This document shows, piece after piece, positions 7,783-16,638 of a stretch of DNA of 64,000 bases; within the stretch, counting starts at the first letter, position 1, and each line of letters starts with the position of its first letter. The notes under the pieces are model-generated. The model was not told the DNA's origin. It saw nothing but the letters and a program-made list of their open reading frames with translations, and searched no databases. This DNA is from Agathobaculum massiliense (lineage in GTDB: Bacteria > Bacillota > Clostridia > Oscillospirales > Butyricicoccaceae), in NCBI RefSeq assembly GCF_900291975.1, contig NZ_OMPN01000001.1, positions 2,170,001-2,234,000 of the forward strand, written 5' to 3'. Made by a program: the position numbers and the translations under genes.

Positions 7783-8804
7783 AGCACGCGAAGCTGGTGT
7801 CCTTTACCGCCGCCGGGGCGCAGACCGCGGCGCGGTGCGCGGCGTTCCTGCCGGATTTCCGCTGCGAGCGGTATGCCCGCACGGTAGACCTTTCGCTGTC
7901 CGGCACGAGCCTTGCGCGCTTTGCGCAGCAGGCGATGGTGGACTGCGACCTGATTGTATTCGTGGGCGCGGCGGGCATCGCGGTGCGCGCGGTCGCGCCG
8001 TATCTGATGGGAAAAGCGTACGATCCGGCGGTCATCGTGATCGACGAGGCGGGAAGGTTCGTCATCCCGCTCCTGTCCGGCCACCTCGGCGGTGCGAACG
8101 CGATAGCAGAGCGCCTGGCGGACGGCCTTGGCGCGCAGGCGGTCATCACCACCGCGACCGACGGGCGCGAGGTGTTCGCGGTGGATACCTGGGCCAGGGC
8201 GCACGGCTGTGTGGTGGTGGACCCGCAGCAAATTAAATATGTGTCCGGCGCGCTGCTGCGCGGCGAGACGGTGGGCGTGCGGTCGGATTTTCCGGTGGAC
8301 GGGCGGCTGCCCGCGCACATCAGCCTGCAGGCCGACGCGGAGAGCGGCTTCGCGATCAGCTACGACACAAAGGCCGCGCCGTTCGCGCATACCCTGCACT
8401 TGGTACCGCGCCTTGTGCATATCGGCATCGGCTGCCGGCGGGGGACGCCCGTGGAACGGATCGAGGCGGCGGTGCGGGCGGCGCTGGGCGCGGCGGGCGT
8501 GCCGCGCGGCGCGGTATGCGGCGCGGCGAGCATCGACGTGAAACGGGACGAGCCGGGACTGCTGCTGTTCGGCGTACAGAACGGCCTGTCGCTTGCGTTC
8601 TTTTCCGCAGAAAAGCTGCGGCGGACGACGGGGGACTTTACCCCGTCCGCCTTTGTCGAGCAGGCCGTGGGTGTGGATAACGTGTGCGAGCGGGCGGCGG
8701 TGTGCGCGACAGGCGGCGGACGACTGCTGTGCCGCAAGACCGCGCGGGACGGCGTGGCTGTGGCGCTTGCGGAGCGGTCGTGGCGCGCGCGGTTTGACGG
8801 ATAA
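7779..8804 (+). CDS. cbiG: cobalt-precorrin-5A hydrolase CbiG
   Basis: CbiG opens the delta-lactone ring of cobalt-precorrin-5A and releases the C20/C21 two-carbon unit as acetaldehyde, the step that sets the anaerobic route apart. The 341-residue protein has the N-terminal CbiG domain with CDLIVFVGAAGIAVRAVAP and PLLSGHLGGANAIAERLA, a middle linker, and a C-terminal domain with LHIGIGCRRGTP and FSAEKLRRT. The ATG overlaps the cbiF stop. Its presence shows that the early-cobalt route is used. Confidence 0.93.
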   Translation: MKHAKLVSFTAAGAQTAARCAAFLPDFRCERYARTVDLSLSGTSLARFAQQAMVDCDLIVFVGAAGIAVRAVAPYLMGKAYDPAVIVIDEAGRFVIPLLSGHLGGANAIAERLADGLGAQAVITTATDGREVFAVDTWARAHGCVVVDPQQIKYVSGALLRGETVGVRSDFPVDGRLPAHISLQADAESGFAISYDTKAAPFAHTLHLVPRLVHIGIGCRRGTPVERIEAAVRAALGAAGVPRGAVCGAASIDVKRDEPGLLLFGVQNGLSLAFFSAEKLRRTTGDFTPSAFVEQAVGVDNVCERAAVCATGGGRLLCRKTARDGVAVALAERSWRARFDG

Positions 8805-8828
8805 GACGAGATGGGGAGGACTGCTGTT

Positions 8829-10031
8829 GTGGAGCTGAGGATGGCGGGCATTGACTTTGTTCATGCGCCGATCGAAAAACGGGAGAGGGTGTCGTTTGTA
8901 CGCGGTCGGGTGCAGGCGCTTTTGCCATGCATCGCGGCGGCGGAGGGCGTAGCGGGCTGCGTGCTGCTCGCGACCTGCAACCGCACCGAGCTGTACCTGC
9001 ACGGGGCGGCCGGCACCCCGCCCGACCCGCTGGCGGTGCTGGCGCGCGCGGCGGGCTTTGACGCGGCGGCGTACCGTCCGCTGAGCGTTTCCCGCACGGG
9101 ACGGGATGCGGCGCGCCACCTGTTTTCGGTCGCGGCGGGGCTGGAAAGCCAGATCTTCGGCGACGATCAGATTATCTCCCAGGTGCGGGATGCGGCGGCG
9201 CTCGCGCGCGAAGCGCGAACCGCGGACAGCGTGCTGGACACCCTGTTCCGGCACGCTGTCACGGCGGGCAAGCGTGTGCGCGCGGAGACACGGCTCACCG
9301 GCGTACCCGTGTCCGCGGCAGAGGCCGGCGCGCGGTGCGCGGAAGGTTTTTTCGGCTCGCTCGCGGGCCGGCGCGCGGTCGTGATCGGCAATGGGGAGAT
9401 CGGCCGGCTGGCCGCGGCCGCGCTGCGTGCGCGCGGCTGCGCGGTGACGGTGACGCTGCGCAGCTACCGCCACGGCGAAACCGTCGTCCCCGCGGGTTGC
9501 GACACCTGGCCGTATGACGCGCGGTGCGAGGCGCTCGAGGGCACGGACCTCGCAGTGAGCGCAACGGCAAGCCCGCATTTCACCCTGACCGCCGTGCAGG
9601 TGGCGGCGATGGCTCAGCCGCCGCGCCTGCTGCTCGACTTGGCCATGCCGCGCGATATCGAGCAGGCGGTGGGACAGGACGGGCGCGTGACGCTGCTCAA
9701 TCTGGATGATTTGGGCGACTTGGGAGACCATAACGCGGCGGCACGTGCTGCTGCCGCGCGTATCCTGGAGGAAGAGGAGCGGGCGTTTTACGAGTGGCAT
9801 GCCTACCGGCAGGCGCTGCCCCTGATTGCCGCGGTCAAGGATACCGCGCTCGACCGCCTGCGCTTCGACCACGCCTACGGCGCCCTGTACGCGGACGGAG
9901 ATATGGACGGCTTGGCCGAGCTGGCGGTGAACAAGACCGTCGACCTGATGCTGGGCGGTATGAAGGATAAGGTGGACGCCGAAGCCATGCGGGCGTGCCT
10001 AGCGCATATCAGAAAGGGGAGCGGCAGATGA
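8829..10031 (+). CDS. hemA: glutamyl-tRNA reductase HemA
   Basis: HemA reduces glutamyl-tRNA to glutamate-1-semialdehyde, the first committed step of C5 tetrapyrrole synthesis. The catalytic Cys sits in LLATCNRTELY at residue 50 when the GTG at this start is used, the position it has in characterised HemA. GGGGAGGA at 8813-8820 is 8 bases upstream. The upstream ATG at 8811 would overlap that binding site and is less likely. GLESQIFGDDQIISQVRDA and the NADPH-binding AVVIGNGEIGRLAAAAL follow. The 400-residue product is slightly short. It lies inside the corrin genes. Confidence 0.93.
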   Translation: MELRMAGIDFVHAPIEKRERVSFVRGRVQALLPCIAAAEGVAGCVLLATCNRTELYLHGAAGTPPDPLAVLARAAGFDAAAYRPLSVSRTGRDAARHLFSVAAGLESQIFGDDQIISQVRDAAALAREARTADSVLDTLFRHAVTAGKRVRAETRLTGVPVSAAEAGARCAEGFFGSLAGRRAVVIGNGEIGRLAAAALRARGCAVTVTLRSYRHGETVVPAGCDTWPYDARCEALEGTDLAVSATASPHFTLTAVQVAAMAQPPRLLLDLAMPRDIEQAVGQDGRVTLLNLDDLGDLGDHNAAARAAAARILEEEERAFYEWHAYRQALPLIAAVKDTALDRLRFDHAYGALYADGDMDGLAELAVNKTVDLMLGGMKDKVDAEAMRACLAHIRKGSGR

Positions 10032-10756
10032 AGCTGTATTGTATCGGGATTGGGCCGGGCGGCGTGGAGCAGATGACGCTGCGCGCTGCGCGCGCGCTGG
10101 AGAAGTGCGACTGCGTGGCGGGCTATGGGCTGTACCTCGACCTGATTGCGGAGTTGATCGAGGGCAAGGAGCGCATCCAGACCGGCATGACAAAGGAGGT
10201 CGACCGCTGCACTGCGGCGCGCGACGCGGCGCGGGCGGGCAGGACGGTCGCGGTCGTCTCGTCCGGAGACGCGGGCGTGTATGGGATGGCCGGCCTGTTG
10301 CTCGAGGTGTGCGGGGACGATCCGGCGATCGAGGTCGAGATTATCCCCGGCGTCACGGCGGCCTGCGCGGGCGGCGCGGCGCTGGGCGCGCCGCTGACCG
10401 GCGACTTTGCATGCGTGTCGCTCTCCGACCTGCTCACCCCGTGGGAGGTCATTGAAAAGCGGCTGCGCGGCGCGGCGGCGGGCGATTTTTGCATCGCGCT
10501 TTATAACCCCGGCAGCAAAACGCGCACCAGCCATCTGCGCCGCGCCTGCGATATCCTGCTCGAGACCCTGCCGCCGGAAACCGTGTGCGGGCTGGCGCGC
10601 AGCGTCGGCCGCGTGGGCGAAAGCCATACGCTGACCACGCTGGGCGCGCTGCGGGACACCGCGGCCGATATGCTGACCACGGTGCTCATCGGCAACAGCC
10701 GCACGCGCGTGGTGAACGGCCGTATGGTCACACCGCGGGGGTATCGGGGCGTATGA
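10028..10756 (+). CDS. cbiH: cobalt-factor III C17-methyltransferase CbiH
   Basis: A 242-residue tetrapyrrole methylase that methylates C17 and drives ring contraction to cobalt-precorrin-4. GIGPGGVEQMTLRAARALE, VSSGDAGVYGMAGLLLE and PLTGDFACVSLSDLLTPWE match CobJ/CbiH. SLSDLLTPW in particular is characteristic of C17 enzymes. AGGGGAG precedes the ATG, which overlaps the hemA stop as ATGA. No C-terminal ferredoxin-like or CobZ-like extension is present. Confidence 0.94.
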   Translation: MKLYCIGIGPGGVEQMTLRAARALEKCDCVAGYGLYLDLIAELIEGKERIQTGMTKEVDRCTAARDAARAGRTVAVVSSGDAGVYGMAGLLLEVCGDDPAIEVEIIPGVTAACAGGAALGAPLTGDFACVSLSDLLTPWEVIEKRLRGAAAGDFCIALYNPGSKTRTSHLRRACDILLETLPPETVCGLARSVGRVGESHTLTTLGALRDTAADMLTTVLIGNSRTRVVNGRMVTPRGYRGV

Positions 10757-11961
10757 GGCTGGTCGTTTTTTCCGGCACGAGCGAGGGGCATGCGCTCTGC
10801 CGTTTCCTGTCTGCGCGCGGCGCGGTGGCGGACGTATACGTTGCCACCGAATACGGCGCGGCGGTCATGGAGCCGATGCCCGGCGTTGCCGTGCACGAGG
10901 GGCGGCTGGACGCGGACGGGATCGCGGCGCTGGTGGACGCGGAAACGCTGCTGGTGGACGCGACGCACCCTTACGCCGCCGCCGTGACCGATAATCTGCG
11001 TGCGGCGTGCGCCAGGACCGGCGCGCAGTATGAGCGCCTGCTCCGCCCCGCGCTGGACGCGGCGGGCGTGGCCGCCGTACCCGATACGGCGGCGGCGGTC
11101 GCTTGGCTGAACGCGCACCCGGGCAAGGTGCTGCTGACCACCGGCAGCAAGGAGCTGGAAGCGTACACTGCGGTCGAGGGCTGGCGGGAGCGCCTGTATC
11201 CGCGCGTGCTGCCCAGCGTGCCGGTGCTGGAAAAATGCGCGGCGCTCGGCTTTGCGGGCGCGCACATCATCGCCATGCAGGGGCCGTTTTCGCGGGAGAT
11301 GAACGCCGCCCTGCTGCGGCAGACCGGCGCGACCATCCTGGTCACCAAGGATACCGGCGCGTCCGGCGGGTTCGCGGAAAAGCTGTCTGCCGCGCGCGAA
11401 ACCGGTGTGACTGTGCTGGTCGTGGCGCGCCCGTGCGCGGAAAACGGCCGTACGCTGGAGGAGATGCAGGCGTATCTGGCGGGCAAGCTCGGGCTGGCAG
11501 GACCAGCTCGGGCGCAGAGGGAGAGCCTGCCTCGCTTTCCGCTGTTCGTATCGCTTGCGGGCAAAACCTGCGTGGTGTTCGGCGCGGGCAGGATCGCCGC
11601 GCGGCGCATCGGCGTCCTCAGGCGGTTCGGCGCGCGGGTCGTCACCGTCGCGCCCGAGGACAGGGCGTGCGTGGGCCTGACCCACTGCCGCGGCTATGAG
11701 AAAAGCGATCTTTCGGGGGCTTTTCTGGCAGTCGCGGCGACGGACGACCGGACGGTCAACCGCCGCATCGCGCGGGACTGCGCTGCACGGGATATCCCGT
11801 GCAGCGTGGCCGACTGCGCGGCGGCGTCCACCTTTTTCTTTCCCGCCGTCTGCGAGGGCGGCGGGCTGACCGTGGGCGTGGTGTCGGACGGCTCGGCGCA
11901 CGGCAAAACGGCTGCGGCGGCAAAGCGCATCCGCGCGGTATTGGAGGAATTTGATGATTAA
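10753..11961 (+). CDS. cbiJ: fused cobalt-precorrin-6A reductase (CbiJ) and precorrin-2 dehydrogenase (SirC-like)
   Basis: Two enzymes in one 402-residue chain. Residues 1 to about 250 are CbiJ/CobK (VVFSGTSEGHALCRFL, LLVDATHPYAAAVTDNL, IIAMQGPFSREMN, LVTKDTGASGGFAEKL), which reduces cobalt-precorrin-6A. From about residue 262 a second Rossmann fold begins (TCVVFGAGRIAARRIGVLRR), followed by LAVAATDDRTVNRRIARDC, as in SirC, Met8 and the CysG N-terminal domain, which oxidise precorrin-2 to sirohydrochlorin. This half is about 140 residues and lacks the usual C-terminal helical part. Both activities are needed and I see no other copy here. The SirC assignment is by motif only. Confidence 0.88.
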   Translation: MRLVVFSGTSEGHALCRFLSARGAVADVYVATEYGAAVMEPMPGVAVHEGRLDADGIAALVDAETLLVDATHPYAAAVTDNLRAACARTGAQYERLLRPALDAAGVAAVPDTAAAVAWLNAHPGKVLLTTGSKELEAYTAVEGWRERLYPRVLPSVPVLEKCAALGFAGAHIIAMQGPFSREMNAALLRQTGATILVTKDTGASGGFAEKLSAARETGVTVLVVARPCAENGRTLEEMQAYLAGKLGLAGPARAQRESLPRFPLFVSLAGKTCVVFGAGRIAARRIGVLRRFGARVVTVAPEDRACVGLTHCRGYEKSDLSGAFLAVAATDDRTVNRRIARDCAARDIPCSVADCAAASTFFFPAVCEGGGLTVGVVSDGSAHGKTAAAAKRIRAVLEEFDD

Positions 11962-12817
11962 AGTAGGAAGCCGTGACAGCCGCCTCGCGGTCGTGCAGGC
12001 CGAGGAGGTCTGCCGTGCGCTTGGGGACTGCAAGCTGATTACCATGAAGACCACGGGCGACAGGATCATGGATAAAACGCTCGACCAGGTGGGCGGCAAG
12101 GGGCTGTTCGTCAAGGAGCTTGACTGCGCGCTGGCCCAGGGGCGCATCGACCTGGCGGTACACAGCCTGAAGGATGTGCCGATGGAACAGCCGGCGGGGT
12201 TACCGCTGGTCGCGTATACCCGCCGCGCGGACGCGCGGGACGCGCTGGTGCTGCCGCAGAGCGGCGCGTGGGACAAAACAAAGCCCATCGGCTGTGCATC
12301 GGCGCGGCGGCGCGTGCAGCTTGCGGCGCTGTTTCCAGAGATCGCGGTCAGGCCGGTGCGCGGCAACGTGCAAACGCGGCTGCAAAAGCTCGACAGCGGC
12401 GAATACGGCGCGCTCGTGCTTGCTGCGGCGGGGCTGCATCGTCTGGGGCTGCAGGACCGCATCACGCGGTATTTTTCACCGGACGAGCTGCTGCCCGCGG
12501 CAGGGCAGGGTATTCTGGCCGTGCAGGGCCGCGCGGGGGAGTTGGAGGGCGCGGCGCGCCTGCTGGACGACGCGGACGCGCGCGTTTGCGCGCTGGCCGA
12601 ACGGGCGTTCATCCGCACGCTCGGCGGGGGATGCTTCGCGCCGGTGGCGGCATATGCCGAGGCCGAAGGGGCGTATCTCCATCTGCACGGGCTGTATGTC
12701 ACTGCGGACGAGCGGACCGTGGTGCGCGGTGCGGTCACAGGGCGGCGGGAGCAGGCCGCGTCGCTCGGCCGCTCTCTCGCCCTGCAGCTTCGGACACAGG
12801 CGGAGGGAGCGCTATGA
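11954..12817 (+). CDS. hemC: porphobilinogen deaminase (hydroxymethylbilane synthase) HemC
   Basis: HemC joins four porphobilinogens into hydroxymethylbilane. The 287-residue protein has the dipyrromethane cofactor Cys in LGGGCFAPV at residue 227, the catalytic Asp in HSLKDVP at residue 74, and TTGDRIMDKTLDQVGGKGLF near the N terminus. I start at ATG 11954 (TTG 11951 is adjacent); TTGGAGGAAT precedes it. The gene overlaps the end of cbiJ by 8 bases and the start of cobA-hemD by 4. Confidence 0.96.
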   Translation: MIKVGSRDSRLAVVQAEEVCRALGDCKLITMKTTGDRIMDKTLDQVGGKGLFVKELDCALAQGRIDLAVHSLKDVPMEQPAGLPLVAYTRRADARDALVLPQSGAWDKTKPIGCASARRRVQLAALFPEIAVRPVRGNVQTRLQKLDSGEYGALVLAAAGLHRLGLQDRITRYFSPDELLPAAGQGILAVQGRAGELEGAARLLDDADARVCALAERAFIRTLGGGCFAPVAAYAEAEGAYLHLHGLYVTADERTVVRGAVTGRREQAASLGRSLALQLRTQAEGAL

Positions 12818-14301
12818 CAGGAACAGTAACGCTGGTTGGCGCGGGTCCGGGCGGGCGTGGGCTGCTCACGCTTGCGGGCGCGGAAGCGATCGCCCAGGCG
12901 GACGCGGTCGTATACGACCGGCTGGTGGACGGGAGCGTGCTCGACCTGCTCCCGCTGCACGCCGTGCGCGTGGACGTGGGCAAGGAGAGCGGGCGGCATC
13001 CCGTGCCGCAGGATCAGATCAACGAGATACTGGTATGTCTGGCGCGGCAGGGCAAAACCGTTGTGCGGCTCAAGGGCGGGGATTGCTACCTGTTCGGCCG
13101 CGGCGGCGAGGAGTGCGAATACCTGCGGGAAAACGGCGTGCCGTTCCGTGTGATTCCAGGGGTGACGAGCGCGTTCGCCGCGCCCGCGTTTGCAGGCATT
13201 CCGGTCACGCACCGCGATTGCTGCTCGTCCGTGCATATCGTCACCGCGCATGCGCGCGCGGGCAGGGCGCTCAAAATTGACTTTGCGAGCCTGGTGCGGC
13301 TGGACGGTACGCTGGTCTTTCTCATGGGACTGTCCGCGCTCGAACAGGTGACGGATGGCCTGCTGACCGCCGGCATCGCGCCTGATATGCCCGCCGCCGT
13401 AATTGAAAATGGCGCGCGCGGCACCCAGCGTAAGGTGGTGGCGACGATCGCCGGCTTGGCGGACCGAGTGCGCGCGGCGGGGCTTCGCAGCCCAGCGCTC
13501 ATCGTCGTGGGCAGGGTGTGCGGCCTGAGCGATACGCTCGACTGGTTCACGTCCCTGCCGCTGCACGGGAAGACCGTGGTCGTGACTCGGCCGCGCGGGC
13601 GGGCGGGAACGCTCGCCGCGCGCCTGCGCGCGCTAGGGGCGGAGGTGACCGAAGCGCCGTGCATCGAGACGGTCGAGCGCACGGACACGCGGCCGCTGGC
13701 GGATGCGCTCGACCAGCGCCACGACTGGGCGGTGTTCACCAGTCCGGCGGGCGTGCAGGCGGCGGTACACGCGCTGCGCGCGCTCGGACGCGACCTGCGC
13801 GCGCTGTACGGGATGAAGCTGGCCGCTATCGGCCGCGGCACGGCGGACGCGCTCGCGGACTGTGGTCTGACCGCTGACCTCCTCCCCAGGCAGTACGACG
13901 GGGCGCATCTCGCGGACGCGTTGATCAGTGCGATGCCGCAGGGCGGCGCGGCGCTGCTGCTACGCGCGGCGCAGGGCGGGCGTCTGCTGCCCGAAAAGCT
14001 CGCCGCCGCGGGCGTGCGCGTGACCGACGTGCCGCTGTACGACACCGTGTACCGCTGTGAGAAGGCGGATGCCATACGCGCCCTGCTGGAACAGGGCGCG
14101 GCGGACGTTGTGACCTTTACCAGCGCGTCCACGGTCGAGGGCTTCGTGCAGGCGGTGGGTGCGGCGGGCTGCGCCGGCTTTACCGCGCTGTGCATCGGCG
14201 GGCAGACCGCACAGGCCGCCCGCCGATATGGGATGAACGTAAAAGTCGCGGCAAACGCGACGATAGAGGATATGATCGCCTGTTTATTGGAGGGAGTATA
14301 A
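12814..14301 (+). CDS. cobA-hemD: fused uroporphyrinogen-III C-methyltransferase (CobA/SUMT) and uroporphyrinogen-III synthase (HemD)
   Basis: A 495-residue bifunctional enzyme. Residues 1 to about 240 are SUMT (VGAGPGGRGLLTLAGAEAI, DRLVDGSVLDLLP, VRLKGGDCYLFGRGGEE, VIPGVTSAFAAPAFAGIPVT), which makes precorrin-2. Residues from about 253 are HemD (TVVVTRPRGRAGTLAARLRA, WAVFTSPAGVQAA, VVTFTSASTVEGF), which closes and inverts the D ring. The fusion passes hydroxymethylbilane towards corrin. This arrangement is common in clostridia. The ATG overlaps the hemC stop, with GGAGGGAG upstream. Confidence 0.96.
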   Translation: MTGTVTLVGAGPGGRGLLTLAGAEAIAQADAVVYDRLVDGSVLDLLPLHAVRVDVGKESGRHPVPQDQINEILVCLARQGKTVVRLKGGDCYLFGRGGEECEYLRENGVPFRVIPGVTSAFAAPAFAGIPVTHRDCCSSVHIVTAHARAGRALKIDFASLVRLDGTLVFLMGLSALEQVTDGLLTAGIAPDMPAAVIENGARGTQRKVVATIAGLADRVRAAGLRSPALIVVGRVCGLSDTLDWFTSLPLHGKTVVVTRPRGRAGTLAARLRALGAEVTEAPCIETVERTDTRPLADALDQRHDWAVFTSPAGVQAAVHALRALGRDLRALYGMKLAAIGRGTADALADCGLTADLLPRQYDGAHLADALISAMPQGGAALLLRAAQGGRLLPEKLAAAGVRVTDVPLYDTVYRCEKADAIRALLEQGAADVVTFTSASTVEGFVQAVGAAGCAGFTALCIGGQTAQAARRYGMNVKVAANATIEDMIACLLEGV

Positions 14302-14305
14302 GAAT

Positions 14306-15292
14306 ATGTTTGACCAAACCATCCGCCCTCGCCGCCTGCGCGCGTCGGATAACCTGCGCCGGCTGGTGCGCGAAACGCGCATTTCCCCCGAAAGCCTGAT
14401 CTGGCCGGTGTTCGTGATCGAAGGGGAGGGCGTTTATGAGGAGATCCCATCCCTGCCCGGCCAGTACCACTATTCGCCCGACCAGCTTGGGCGCATGGTC
14501 GAGCGGGCGCACGCGCACGGCGTGTCCCGCGTCATCCTGTTCGGCCTGCCCGCGCATAAGGATGAGCGCGGCTCGTCCGCGTGGGATGAAAACGGCGTGG
14601 TCCAGCAGGGCATTCGCAAAATCAAGGCGCTCGCCCCTGAAATGTATATCGTCACCGACGTGTGCATGTGCGAGTATACCTCGCACGGGCATTGCGGCAT
14701 CCTGTGCGGTCATGACGTGGACAATGACAAAACGCTCGAGGTATTGGCGAAAACAGCGGTCAGCCATGTGCGCGCGGGCGCGGACATGGTCGCGCCGAGC
14801 GACATGATGGACGGCCGCGTCGCGGCCATCCGCAGGGCGCTGGATGAGAACGGCTTTATCCATGTACCCATCATGTCCTATGCCGCCAAATACGCGTCGT
14901 CCTTTTACGGGCCGTTTCGGGAGGCGGCAGGCTCCGCGCCTGCGTTCGGCGACCGGCGCTCCTACCAGATGGACCCGCACAACGGCCGCGAGGCCATGCG
15001 CGAATGCGCGCTCGATGCGGCCGAGGGCGCGGATATCCTGATGATCAAGCCCGCCATGCCTTATCTCGACCTGATGTACCGGTGCAGGCAGCGGTTCGAC
15101 CTGCCGGTTGCGGCGTATCAGGTGTCCGGCGAATACGCGATGATAAAAGCGGCGGCAAAGGCCGACCTGATCGACGAATACGGCGTGATGTGCGAGAGCG
15201 CGGTGTGCATCTACCGCGCGGGCGCGGACATCCTGATCACCTACTATGCGCCCGAGCTGGCGGACGCGATCCGGAAAGGGGATATCGGCTGA
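14306..15292 (+). CDS. hemB: delta-aminolevulinic acid dehydratase (porphobilinogen synthase) HemB
   Basis: HemB condenses two aminolevulinates into porphobilinogen. The 328-residue protein carries the zinc site C120-x-C122 and C130 in DVCMCEYTSHGHCG, and the two Schiff-base lysines K195 (in YAAKYASSFYGPF) and K248 (in ILMIKPAMPY). TTGGAGGGAG lies just before the start. The zinc cysteines mark it as the Zn-dependent class. It overlaps hemL by one base. Confidence 0.97.
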   Translation: MFDQTIRPRRLRASDNLRRLVRETRISPESLIWPVFVIEGEGVYEEIPSLPGQYHYSPDQLGRMVERAHAHGVSRVILFGLPAHKDERGSSAWDENGVVQQGIRKIKALAPEMYIVTDVCMCEYTSHGHCGILCGHDVDNDKTLEVLAKTAVSHVRAGADMVAPSDMMDGRVAAIRRALDENGFIHVPIMSYAAKYASSFYGPFREAAGSAPAFGDRRSYQMDPHNGREAMRECALDAAEGADILMIKPAMPYLDLMYRCRQRFDLPVAAYQVSGEYAMIKAAAKADLIDEYGVMCESAVCIYRAGADILITYYAPELADAIRKGDIG

Positions 15293-16575
15293 TGACCAGA
15301 TCGGAGGAATGGTTTGAACGCGCGCAAAAGGTGCTGCCCGGCGGGGTCAACTCGCCTGTGCGCGCGTTCCGCGCGGTGGGCGGCAGGCCGCGCTTTATCG
15401 TCAAGGGCCTGGGCAGTCACGTGCTGGACGAGGACGGGCTGGAATATATTGACTATGTCGGCTCCTGGGGGCCGATGGTGCTCGGCCACAGCCATCCGGA
15501 TATTTTGAAAGCGGTGTACGACCGCATGGTGTGCGGACTGTCCTTCGGCGCGCCGACCGCCCTCGAGGTAGAGATGGCCGAAAAGATGATTGGGATGGTG
15601 CCGCACATCGAGATGGTGCGCATGGTCAACAGCGGCACCGAGGCGGTGATGAGCGCGGTGCGTCTGGCGCGCGGCGCGACTGGACGGGACAAGCTGATCA
15701 AGTTTGAGGGCTGCTACCACGGCCATTCAGACGCGATGCTGGTCGGCGCGGGCAGCGGCGCGCTCACGCAGGGCGAGCCGGATTCCAGGGGAGTCACGCG
15801 CGGCGCGGCGCAGGATACGCTGATGGCGCAGTACAACGACCTTGCCTCGGTCGAGCGCCTGCTGGATGCCAACCCGAATCAGGTCGCGGCGGTGATTGTC
15901 GAGCCGGTCGCGGCGAATATGGGCGTCGTCCCGCCGAAGGACGGCTTTTTGCAGGGACTGCGCCGCCTGTGCGACAAGCACGGCAGCCTGCTCATTTTTG
16001 ACGAGGTCATCACCGGCTTCCGACTGGCGGCGGGCGGCGCGCAGGAATATTTTGGCGTGCGCGCCGACTTGGTTACGTTCGGCAAGATTATCGGCGGCGG
16101 CATGCCGGTCGGCGCATACGCGGGCAGCCGCGCGCTGATGGAGCAGGTCGCGCCCTGCGGGCCGGTGTATCAGGCGGGTACGCTGTCCGGCAATCCTGTC
16201 GCGATGGCGGCGGGGCTGGCGCAGCTTACGATATTGGCCGACCATCCCGAGGTGTACACGGTGATGGAGACCGGGGCACGGTATATCGCCAACCACCTGC
16301 GCGAGAGCGCGAAAAGGCATGGCGTGGCTCTGCAGGTCAACCAGATCGGTTCGCTGTTGTGTCCGTATTTTACAGAACAGCCGGTGGACTGCTTTGCCGC
16401 CGCTCAGGAAAGCAACACAAAATTATACGCAAAGTATTTTAATGAGATGTTATTGCGAGGGGTGTATCTTGCGCCCAGCCAGTTCGAAGCCATGTTCGTT
16501 TCCTCGGCGCACACACAGAACGACCTGGCCTGCACGGTGCAGGCGGTGGAGGAGAGTATTGCTGCGCTCGCATAG
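15292..16575 (+). CDS. hemL: glutamate-1-semialdehyde 2,1-aminomutase HemL
   Basis: A PLP enzyme that converts glutamate-1-semialdehyde into 5-aminolevulinate, pairing with HemA. The 427-residue chain has the PLP lysine at residue 265 in TFGKIIGGGMPVGAY, the substrate-gating MVNSGTEAVMSA, and FDEVITGFR. The start overlaps the hemB stop as TGATG. With hemA, B, C and D it makes the cluster self-sufficient for uroporphyrinogen III. After it comes the first gap of any size within the operon. Confidence 0.96.
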   Translation: MTRSEEWFERAQKVLPGGVNSPVRAFRAVGGRPRFIVKGLGSHVLDEDGLEYIDYVGSWGPMVLGHSHPDILKAVYDRMVCGLSFGAPTALEVEMAEKMIGMVPHIEMVRMVNSGTEAVMSAVRLARGATGRDKLIKFEGCYHGHSDAMLVGAGSGALTQGEPDSRGVTRGAAQDTLMAQYNDLASVERLLDANPNQVAAVIVEPVAANMGVVPPKDGFLQGLRRLCDKHGSLLIFDEVITGFRLAAGGAQEYFGVRADLVTFGKIIGGGMPVGAYAGSRALMEQVAPCGPVYQAGTLSGNPVAMAAGLAQLTILADHPEVYTVMETGARYIANHLRESAKRHGVALQVNQIGSLLCPYFTEQPVDCFAAAQESNTKLYAKYFNEMLLRGVYLAPSQFEAMFVSSAHTQNDLACTVQAVEESIAALA

Positions 16576-16597
16576 AGGGCTTCAAAAGCATCCTATA
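16571..16597 (+). repeat. possible degenerate copy of the intergenic hairpin repeat (module A)
   Basis: Here CATAGAGGGCTTCAAAAGC and then CCTATACGAA run across the hemL stop. They resemble the A module seen between ribosomal protein genes (TATAGGGGGCTTCAAAAGC, then CCTATATACGAA). The stem has mismatches and no clear B-E modules follow. It may be a decayed copy or coincidence. Confidence 0.35.
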
Positions 16598-16638
16598 CGA
16601 AAAGACGTTCCAACACTCCGGTTGCAAAGAGGTGTTTT

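Noticed and set aside
7593-9872. Reverse-strand open frame of 759 codons
   Set aside because: Shadow of cbiF, cbiG and hemA, with the same compositional signature and no ribosome binding site.
10501-13566. Very long reverse-strand open frame (1021 codons)
   Set aside because: It lies opposite cbiH to cobA-hemD, all of which have strong motifs. In GC-rich DNA the antisense frame easily lacks stops. Its product is Arg/Ala/His-rich low-complexity sequence without motifs.
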